A DNA stretch of 64,000 nucleotides from Thermothelomyces thermophilus ATCC 42464 (lineage: Eukaryota > Ascomycota > Sordariomycetes > Sordariales > Chaetomiaceae), in the NCBI RefSeq assembly GCF_000226095.1, contig NC_016477.1, forward strand, positions 4,030,001 to 4,094,000, written 5' to 3'. Below the pieces are notes generated by a model that was given only the letters and a program-made list of their open reading frames with translations, made no database searches and had not been told where the DNA came from. Below are positions 37,201 through 45,114 of the stretch, piece by piece. The position numbers were made by a program, and so were the translations under genes. The stretch's first letter is position 1, and the number at the start of each line of letters is the position of its first letter.

Positions 37201-40200
37201 ACATCCACCTCGAGGCTGCGCCGCTGCAGCTTGGCCACAAAGGGGCTGAAGAGAGGCTTTGGCAGCCGCTCCAAGGAGCCCTCGTACGCTCGTCCAAGGT
37301 CGCGCAGAAGAATGTCCATAGAAGCACCATCCATGATGGCATGGCTCAGCTCCATAACGCAAGCTACGGCACTGCTGCTGTAGAAGATGGAGAAACGGTG
37401 CTGCGGCGACTGGTCCGTGTATTGCATGGGCTCCAAGCTGTCGACCAGGATGCGCACTTCGGCTTCGCTGATGCACTCGCGCACGATCATCGGGGGCTCA
37501 ATTTCCTTCAGAACCACTTGATCGTAACTGCCAGCCTCTGCCTGGCTGATTGCGTCCACGAAAACGGTGCGGAGCAGCGCGTGATGGCGCACGACTTGCT
37601 TCCAAGCGCCCACGACCCGTTGAGCATTCACAGAACCATCATCGCTGCCACTGAGCCTGAGTTGGAACGTGCGGCGCACGGCGTAAAAGTTTCCGTCCTT
37701 GGTTCGACTCAGCAACAACCCCTGCTGGATTGGTGAGGCAGGGTAGATGTTCTCGATCGCGTCCCAGCCCCGTTCTCCCGCAAGACCAGGGAGCTTTGTC
37801 TGCTCAAACGTCCTGAGATCTGCGAGGGTGACCTTTGGTAGCAACACGAGATCGCTGGCTGTGATGGTGCGCCCCAGCTTTGGCAAGGTTCTTGCAGCCT
37901 CGGTCAGAACCCCACGGCAGTTGGCTACCCACTTGCGGATGCGGTCCTGGTGTCTCATGCCGCCGTTCCATGCGAAACCGAACCGTAGCGCCCCGTGTAC
38001 GATGACAGCGGAGATCTCAAAGAGCGCAAACCGCGGCGCCCTCGTGCCAAAATCTGCCGTCGGGCTGCCGGGGTGCGCCTCGCCAGCCATAAGTGCGCCT
38101 TCGGCCGGCTGGAACAGGGCGTCCTTGCGTTCGAGCTGCTGGTAGCGACCGTGAAAGTTGAACGAGACCTCCATGTTCTTGTGTCGCGGCGCCCACTTCT
38201 CTCGGCCTTCAGGGGTGTGGAATCTGGCGGCAAAGTATGCTCGCCCATTGGCCGGAACCCGGCGACGGATGTCCTTGACCTGGATCAGGGCATCGGCAAA
38301 GCTGGCCGGGGACGAGAGGGCGATAGGGAAGAGGGTGGTAAACCAGCCGACGGTGCGAGCAATGTCAATGTCCTCGCGGGGTGGCTCGCGACCGTGACCC
38401 TCGTTGAAGATGGCCGGGGGCGCACGGTCGGCGAAGGTGGCCTGGAAGGACCAGATCAGCGCGGCGAGGAGTAGGTCGACGGTCTCTGTGCCGAAGGGGA
38501 AGTGGCACTCGTTAAGCAGGGTAGCTGAAGTGGCCGCGTCCAAGTCGAAACCCTGGCATTCCACGTCACCATACAGATTGGGCTGATTGTGCATGCCCCA
38601 GTAGGTGAACTGGGCATCTGGGACTTGGTCAGCGGACGGGAGAACCTGGCTGAGAGGCTTGTCGGCGCAGTCCTCAATCTGCAGAGCCGCCCATTGTCGG
38701 AACGACAGAGATTCGTGGACAGCGCGGGCTGAGGGGTTTTCCACGAGTTCTTCGATCTCTTCCAAAAGCACCCGCCACGAGACAAGGTCGACGACAAGAT
38801 GATGCACCGTCATGAATAGCATCTGCTCGCCACTGTATTGGAAGGTGAAGAGCTCCGCCGCAAACAATGGCCCGCGGCGAGCGTCCAGGCAGCCTTGTGC
38901 GCTTGCAATGCCAGCGTCGGCTTCATCACGGGTTGATATCCTGCGAGTCCGGAGACGATAGGAGCCCTCTACGTCCGATGTGATGAACTGCTTCCACCGT
39001 CCGTCGTCCCTCCGGGCGAAGCGAGCCCTGAGCATGGCGTGGCGGTTCACGACGACCTGAATGGCGTGTCGGACCGCGGATGTTTCTACTCGGCGAGCGA
39101 GGCGCAGGAGGAAGCTCTGGTTGAAGTGCTCATCGCCGTGCGCTCCGCCCCGAACTTCAAAGTGCAGCTGCTGGATGGGTGTCAGCTCGAAAGGAACGTT
39201 GAGCACACCGGCGTTGCCGCCGTCCCCGTTTTCAGCTCGCCCACCGGGTCCTTGACTCATCGGCTTGGCGGCGGCAGCCAGCTGTCTCAAGGATTTGGCC
39301 CTGAGAACGTCCTGGACGGACACGTTGAGGTGCGCTTTCTTCGCGTGACTGGCGCAGGCCATAGCCGAGATGGAGTCTCCCCCGAGACTGAGAAAGCTGC
39401 GATCATCGGGATCGATTTGGTCGGCGGGGAAATTCAAAACCAGACTCCAGATGTCACGAAGCCGATTCTCAGCCTCGGAGAGTGTGTGCGCGTTGCTGGC
39501 GTTGCCGACGTTGCCATTTACGGAGGCTGCATTGTTCTTGGCCGCATGCTGCTCCCTGATGATGCCCTGACACTGCTCCGCAGTGAGGACGGTTTCGACC
39601 CAAGTAGCAACCGTTTTCCGGTCCATCTTGCGAGAAGGTAGCATGGGAATGGCCTCAACGCACAGCCAGACCGAGGGCACCATGTACGCTGGCAAACGCT
39701 CACTTATCCGTGAACGGATGCTCTCTAAGATGGGCTCAGTCAATGACGGATTTCCGGCCAGGTTCAGGAATCCCTCTCCCGGTTTTCTGTCCTCGGAGGC
39801 AGGAATCCATGGAGTCGAGAGCGAGAGCACAGTGACGAGACGATTCGCTAATGGGCCCTTCTTCGGAAGAAGCACGAGAGCGTGTTGGACACTCTCGTCA
39901 ACAGCTAAGTTGTGTTCAATTTCGCCCAGCTCGATGCGTTGGCCATGGAGCTTGATCTGGGTGTCCTTACGTCCGATGTAGGTGAATGATCCGGACTCTG
40001 AGTTGTAGCGCGCCAAATCACCCGTCTTGTAAAAACGGCGGGGCGAATTGGCCTCAGAGCTCGCCCACCTCGGGTTCAGGACGAAGCTCTCTTCCGTCTT
40101 GGCAGGGTCATTCAGATATCCCCTGGCCAGACTAGGCCCCTCCAGCAGCATCTCGCCCACACAACCGACGGGAACCAGCCGATCATGATCAGCAGGGTCG

Positions 40201-42286
40201 ACTAGCCATACTCGCACGCCGCAGGGAAAGCCGATGTCGGTGGGCTCGGTTTCCGGTCCAACACTGGAGTTCGCCAGCGCGGCGACAGAGCACTCGGCTG
40301 GGCCATAGCCGTTGACGAGTTCGAGACGCGACCAAGTGGCGACATGAGAGCGCGACATAGCCTCGCCCGCCAGCACCAGCCTGCGGAGGCCAGGGACAGC
40401 AGCCGGAGTGAGGAAGTTGACAAAGGATGGGGTGAGCACGGCGAAGTTGACCCTCATTCGGTTCATAGCGCCAGCGAGATCGTTGAGGCGCTCATGCTCG
40501 TCGGGAATGCAGACGCACCCTCCCACCATGAGGGTTGTCACAATCTCGACAATGCTTGCGTCGAAAGTGTGAGCCGCAAACTGCAACACACGGCAGGTGT
40601 CGTCAAAGCGGAGGGCTGGCGCATGCCGCCGCGCACCGGAGCAATAGGCTCGGTGTTCAATAATGGTCCCCTAATGGAAAAGATAATGTCAGTAGGTGAA
40701 GACGTGATCGGCGCGGCCGGGACAACTGACCTTGGGCTTGCCAGTGGAACCCGAGGTAAAGATAACGTATGCCACATCGTTGCTGCTAACAATCGGTAAG
40801 CTCGTAGGAGCACCCTCCGACTGCGCCCTGGCAGCGTCTGAAACGGTGGCGTCATCCAAGGGCAACACGGTGTCAACGAGGCCGGCAAGCTTCTCGACGA
40901 GGTGGCTAGAGCACAAGACGAGTTTGGCTTCTACCGATGCGCAGAGACCCCGGAGCCGTTCCAAGGGATGGGATGCGTCCAGGGGCACGAATGCCCCGCC
41001 CGCTTTCAGGACCGCGAGCATTGCTACTATCGTCCATTTCTGCTCTCTTGCATTAGCCGGCGCGGTTCCCAGGAGAAGCGAAGGAGGAACCCCAAGAGAG
41101 GAGAAGGGAAAAAAAAAAGAGAATACGAACCGATTTCTCGAAGCAGAGTGGTATAAGAACCTCGGGCCCAACGCCGAGAGTCACGAGGTGGGCGGCCATG
41201 ATGCCAACCACGGCATCTAGGTCGCGAAACGTGAACGAGCCGTCCCAGGCACAAACGGCCTCCTCGTCGGGACGCTCCCGTACCCGGTCCGCAATCACAT
41301 CGTGAATGCAGCGCTCGACGGGGTCAATTTCATAGGTCTCGTTCCACTCGCGAACGCGGTCCAGGTTTGCCCGACTCAAGTACTCAAGGGAGCTCAGGGG
41401 CGCCTCGGGGGCGCTCGTGAGGATGCCCGATAGGATGTGGTCCAACGTGCTGGCCACCAGCGCGCCGAGCGCCGGCGACATGCCCAGTAGGCTGCTGTTC
41501 CATTCCAGAAACAGGCCCAGGCCGGCGGCGCCGCGCTTGGCTAGTAGCCGGATCTTGTGTTGCTGTGTGTTCCCCAATGTCAGCCGACCACACTCAACTT
41601 ACACGAGCTGGCGTTGGTGGGGAGGAATGAAAGGGCAGGAAGGGTTAGGGTTGGGTTTGGGCTGACAGAGGGAGCGAGGGGAGCGAGCTAAGCTTTTGGA
41701 ACGCTCCCCCCCTCCCCCGGCTTTTCGGGTGCCAATGGAGGAGGGGGGGCCAGGGTGCCGGGATTGGGGCGGGAAGAGAGGGCCCACTTACCGGCTCCAA
41801 AACAGGGCAGGGCGTCGATCCTGCGGTGAAGCTCCACAAAACAACAGCGGTGTCAAAGATTGATCGATCCGGGTCGCTGCTCCGCAAAAACCGGGAGGGG
41901 ACCGGGGGCAGCTGGCCGGAAAGCTGCGCTCTGGTGCGGTCGACGGTTCGGGCAATGGGTTCTCCGCCGTCGAGGAGGAAACGAGCGACGATGGGATCGT
42001 GAGTGTCATGGCCACCGAGTTGGAAGCCAAAGTTGACGTCATCCTGGCCGGTGTAGCATCGTAGGAAGAGAGCCCAGGCCGTCCGGAGGACCGCAGCAAA
42101 CCGGTCGGGATCCGATGATGACAGAGCAAACAGCTTTGCCGCTTGCTCGACCTCGACCCGGACCGAGGAGAGCTGCCTGGCCGCCCCCGCGGCGGCGTCC
42201 CTGGCCGGACGACCAAAGTTTGGAAACCGACATGGCGCTGCCCCCTTCAGGTAGGCCTCCCAGTCGCTGACTCTGGTTGCGTCCAT
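17231..42286 (-). CDS. Giant nonribosomal peptide synthetase, 5 A domains, 3 epimerases
   Basis: Ten exons on the minus strand: 42286-41792, 41562-41131, 41039-40731, 40670-32648, 32493-32422, 32101-29735, 29667-22648, 22589-22198, 22127-19821 and 19768-17231. Together 23,955 nt, 7984 aa; every GT..AG junction keeps frame and falls where homologous modules show a gap, which supports the model. The ATG at 42286 (MDATRVSDW) is the first in frame after a CA-rich leader. Domain order: half C, A1-T1-E1, C2-A2-T2, C3-A3-T3-E2, C4-A4-T4, C5-A5-T5-E3, C6-T6, C7-T7*. It assembles a peptide on phosphopantetheine arms in the cytosol. There is no thioesterase, reductase or methyltransferase domain, so release is probably by a terminal C domain, as in many fungal cyclic peptides. 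Predicted chirality is D-L-D-L-D(-L). Flanked by two ABC exporters and a bZIP gene. Least certain: intron 1 (229 nt) and intron 5 (320 nt). Confidence 0.96.
19260..20959 (-). other. NRPS module 6: C6 - T6, no adenylation domain
   Basis: Residues about 6760-7320. C6 begins EDIYPCTPVQEGML and has NHAAMDGGS (Asn for the first His). After the C domain a linker of about 60-70 residues leads directly to a carrier domain, FFDLGGDSITAM, Ser near 19345. No A-domain motif (TSGTTG, YGPTE, TGD, GKLDR) lies between. The intron 19769-19820 falls inside the C6 tail. A sixth residue would have to be loaded onto T6 by one of the other A domains or in trans. Confidence 0.88.
20960..25899 (-). other. NRPS module 5: C5 - A5 - T5 - E3, A5 with altered catalytic motifs
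   Basis: Residues about 5170-6760. C5 has QDMYPCSPLQEGL and HHALYDGWS. A5 has FTSGGTGKPKG (Gly for Ser/Thr before the second Thr of A3), GYGPTE, YRTGDLVRY and RIELGDIE, but its A10 motif reads SGQLDRK: the catalytic Lys is Gln (codon CAG, about 22855). T5 is split by the intron 22590-22647 within LGLG-GDSIM and keeps its Ser. E3, split by intron 22128-22197, has HHLVIDMVSWR, ENHGRE and TVGWFTTICP. By-eye specificity line D-V-L-F-V-G-G-V-L plus Q instead of K. Residue 5 would be D if A5 still works. Confidence 0.86.
25900..29199 (-). other. NRPS module 4: C4 - A4 - T4
   Basis: Residues about 4060-5150, all in exon 7. C4 begins EDVYPCSPMQRGLL and has SHAISDGSS (Ser for the first His, as in C2). 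A4 has FTSGTTGKPKG, AYGPTE, YRTGDLVRY, RIELGEIE and SAGKLDRR. T4 has LGGDSL. No E domain, so residue 4 is expected as L. By-eye specificity line D-A-M-L-V-G-A-V-V-K, very close to A3, which suggests related substrates or recent common origin. Confidence 0.87.
29200..34589 (-). other. NRPS module 3: C3 - A3 - T3 - E2
   Basis: Residues about 2490-4060, interrupted by introns at 32494-32647, 32102-32421 and 29668-29734. C3 has EDILPCTPLQAGL and HHAVYDGWS, the standard form for an L-donor. A3 is split by two introns around FTSGTTGKPKG, then continues with AYGPSE, YKTGDLVRI, RLELDEI (Asp for the usual Gly) and SGKLDRN. T3 has LGGDSI. E2 has HHLVVDVVSWG, EGHGRE and TVGWFTTLYP. By-eye specificity line D-A-V-L-I-G-A-V-V-K. 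Residue 3 is expected as D. Confidence 0.87.
34590..37789 (-). other. NRPS module 2: C2 - A2 - T2
   Basis: Residues about 1370-2440. C2 has ENIYPASPIQQGLL at its start and SHAIMDGAS at the active site (Ser in place of the first His, second His and Asp kept). It follows an E domain, so a D-donor condensation type is expected. A2 has FTSGSTGKPKG, QYGPSE, YKTGDLVRY, RIELGEIE and SSGKLDRR. T2 has QGGDSV with its Ser codon at 34674-34676. No E domain follows, so residue 2 should stay L. The by-eye specificity line is D-N-E-D-C-G-Q-I-N-K, the most polar of the five; no substrate claimed. Confidence 0.87.
37790..42286 (-). other. NRPS module 1: half C - A1 - T1 - E1
   Basis: Residues 1 to about 1370. 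The first 230 residues match only the C-terminal half of the C domains found after epimerases (YLKGAAPCRFP, compare YLGGAEPCIFP in C4), so the HHxxxDG half is absent. A1 (about 245-790) has FTSGSTGKPKG, GYGPAE, YKTGDLARY, RIELGEIE and SRKMDR with its A10 Lys. T1 has LGGDSI, Ser about 845 (near 39374). E1 (about 905-1370) has HHLVVDLVSWR, EGHGRE and TVGWFTTLFP, the full epimerase signature. By eye the ten-residue specificity line is D-A-V-V-V-A-G-V-A-K, which looks hydrophobic; the substrate is not identified. Expected to load and epimerise residue 1. Confidence 0.88.
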
Positions 42287-42339
42287 GGTCGTGATCGTCT
42301 CGATGTGGATGGGGGTGGAAGGGGCAGCAAAAGAGAGAA

Positions 42340-42640
42340 CGTGTATGTGAGTGAGTGAGTGAGTGAGTGGGCGAGTGAGTGAGTGTGTGTGTGAGTGAGT
42401 GTGTGTGTGTGTGTGCGTGTGTATGCGAGTGTGTCTTTGTGCGCAAGCGCGCTGCGAGAGATAGTATGCACCCACGGGCGTGTATGGGTGTGTGATTGTG
42501 GATATGTGTCTGTGTATGGGTAAAAGGGAGTATGTGTGTGTATGGGTATAGAGGGGGGAATGTGTATATGGATAGAGGTATATGTGTAGGTGTGTGTGCG
42601 TTGTGCCTGTAGGTGTGAGCCTGGGTGTGTTGAGTAGGCG
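42340..42640. repeat. TG/GAGT-rich (CA on the NRPS strand) low-complexity leader
   Basis: Runs of GTGAGTGAGT and GTGTGTGTG alternate, then degenerate TGTGTATGGG units. It lies directly upstream of the NRPS start, so it is probably in the 5' leader or core promoter. The frame stays open through it on the minus strand for about 170 codons, giving a His/Thr-rich string that I read as a by-product of the repeat. Confidence 0.9.
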
Positions 42641-43611
42641 AGTGAGTGAGAATATGCGGCAACCTGGCTGCCAAAGAGGTTGGGGAGGGGGAGGGAGGAA
42701 AGGGTGACGGTGGTGAAGTTCGAATCGATAATGGCGCTGAGAACTGAAAGGGCGCAGAGGTAGGGCTGGTGTCGGTAGGCGGCAACACAGCAAAGAGGAC
42801 GGATCTTTGATTTTTTTTTCTTCCTACCCTCTTCCTTTTTGCCTTCGTTTTTGCCTTCGCTAAGGGAAAAGATGCGGCGTGGGTTACCAAGGAGCAAAGC
42901 TCGGGACACGGGACAAGTTGAAGACCAACTTTGGCTACGCCAAGGGGAGAGCACTCAGTCATTCGACCTGTACCTGACCCCGAAGGATCCGAATAGAGAC
43001 AGTTATGACATGGTATTAAGACCTGCATACATCATTCGTTGGGATCATGGAACTCACCAGTTATATGGAAGAGGTTGTCTGATCCCTGCCCTCAGGTCTC
43101 AGGTCTCTCCGTCTATTTCCAGGTTTTGCTCCCTGGCCGCCCTCGCGCATGGAGGGCGGCGGGCGAATACGGGGAAAAAATTGTGATGCTTATGTCTAGG
43201 CGTAGCAGAGCGTTGTCCACATCCACCTCATTCCAAGAAGAGTTACAATATGAGGTGACATCCTGTAAGGCGTGATGCCAGTTATTCTTGGGAGAGGCTG
43301 GCTCTGCTGGCCCAGGCCGCAAACCTGGAAAGGGCCAGAATGCGGGCCAAGTGGATTAAAGGCGGCTCGGCATGTTGGAGTGCTTGACAGAGATTGACGC
43401 CGGAATTGCGGCATCGGGGAGATCCAATCAACACGTGTCTGCCAAGCTGGGCCGGCCTGGAATAACACGAGACGATCGGGTACCTGGAGGGCCACGGAGG
43501 TTACACTGCTTCCTGCTACGCTGGCATGCGACTTGGCGGTACCTTTGTGTATTCCGTGATTCCGCGGAGTTTCTTGACTTGCATGCAGGGGAACTAGTTT
43601 GTCTTGCAAAA

Positions 43612-43630
43612 GGGGGGGGGGGGGGGGGGG
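43612..43630. repeat. Poly-G tract, 19 bases
   Basis: An uninterrupted G run preceded by AAAA in the NRPS/MRP intergenic region. Length is likely to vary and could be a sequencing weak spot. Confidence 0.9.
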
Positions 43631-44946
43631 TTGGACTAGCATGTTGCCTGCAGCGGATATCTAGTGTAGCCGGGCCGCCATGACGGGGAACGGCTTTGTC
43701 GATCACCTTGGGGATAGCGGCGGGAGATGGACGGCCAATCAATACGACGGGCCAAGACCTGTCATCGAATGACAGCCGCTAGCGTAGGGCAGGCTCGCTC
43801 CCGCCATCCCCTTCCATGCTAGCGAGTCCAGCCGCATTCAGAAGTAGTGTAGAGAAGGGCGGGCGACACAACAATCGATAGTGTAATGTGTGTAACTGTG
43901 GCATGGCGGCTGAGGGCGCAATACCACCCGAACATTCGGCTGGGACCCAGCCCAACGCCACTTTGACAACGTGGATCCGGCATGGACGAGTGTACACTTC
44001 GAAAATAGCTACGGTGGTAATTACACCACATGGCGGCGCACATAACATGCCTACATAATACACATATGTACATGTAAATATGCACTTTGTATAGTACACC
44101 ACCGACCTTACAATAACTCGGTACGAACCATTCCACCAATGTCCAATACTAGGTAGTGTACCGGTAAGCTGACTATGCTCGCCAATCTCGCCAATGGTTT
44201 CCCTAAAAGGGGAGTTGATCGTCCTGCCAAGGGTCACCATGTCCAGGTCGGCCCGGCATTGACGCAAACTTACAGGCACCGAACAGATGGAGCCGAGCAA
44301 AGCCGGATTTCCAACCGTGTTCCTTGGCTGCGGCTATCACAAATGCCCCGCCGTCGGAAACCGCATTTGCTTAATTGGGTCTGTTCCTTGGCCGTCTAAT
44401 GACCATCGGTGCAGGTTTCCCCCGGTCTATGATTGCTCGTATGCAATCTAATATGCATTCACATACATACATACATCCACTAGACAGCTGACCGCTGACC
44501 ACTTCCGGACAGCTCCCTCAGCTCCTCGGGAATAGGAGGGCAAACATATCCGCCCTCCCCATGGTAACGTCCCATCATTGTGGGGAGGCCTGGGGGGGTG
44601 TATATTTGGGCTGGTCCAACAAATCGCGTTATGTATGTATATAGATTCTGTAAGCACACGTTCAGCGTTGTCCCATCGCACCTCGATTCCAAAGAATCGG
44701 CCACGGAATAACCGAAGCTGCTTCCTCTTCCACCCTGCTTCCAAGGCCGGATCGCCCAGTCTAGACCTAGCAAAGCGCAATCAATCAGCAGAAAGCGTTT
44801 TTCTAGGGACCCGGAGGAAACCAATATGTAATTAGGACCTGCAGCCCAGGGATATACGCTTCTCTGTGCTGAGAAACATTGCCGAAAGTTCCAAACTCAA
44901 ACATCATTTCAGACCCTTTTCTTCTCATCTCTTCTTCCCCTTTTTC

Positions 44947-44983
44947 ACACACACACAGACACACACACACACATTTCCCCTTT
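44947..44983. repeat. (CA)n tract in the MRP transporter leader
   Basis: CACACACACACAGACACACACACACACA, 130 bp before the MRP start codon and within a pyrimidine-rich leader. Confidence 0.9.
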
Positions 44984-45114
44984 CTCCTCTCGCCATTGTC
45001 CCCACCTTCCAGTTCCTGTCCTCTTCTTCCGCGGATTTTCTATCCCTCCCGGAACCTGAGCCGTTGGGCTTCCCGCCTGCGCGCGCCCTCGTCCGATGCG
45101 CCAACTAGACAACC

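Larger units (their letters stand above)
42287..45114. promoter_or_regulatory. Divergent intergenic region between the NRPS and MRP transporter
   Basis: About 2.8 kb shared by two divergently transcribed genes, so both promoters should lie here. The NRPS-proximal 350 bp is TG/CA microsatellite, and the MRP-proximal 180 bp is CT- and CA-rich. A 19-base G run is at 43612-43630. No zinc-cluster or bZIP operator can be claimed by eye. Open frames here (for example 43779-44300 minus, 173 codons) show no domain or gene-like composition. Confidence 0.6.

Noticed and set aside
41563-41791. Two introns with a 5-base exon in place of the single intron 1 of the NRPS
   Set aside because: A second GTAAGT donor and a CAG acceptor occur inside, but this would need a micro-exon and an intron of about 40 nt. 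A single phase-0 intron is simpler.
42287-42793. N-terminal extension of the NRPS through the CA-repeat leader (about 170 codons, His/Thr-rich)
   Set aside because: It is open only because the microsatellite lacks stops. It has no resemblance to the missing half of a C domain, and the ATG at 42286 is followed immediately by conserved sequence.
43779-44300. 173-codon minus-strand frame between the NRPS and MRP genes
   Set aside because: Composition is not gene-like, it has no recognisable motif, and an overlapping frame of similar quality exists.
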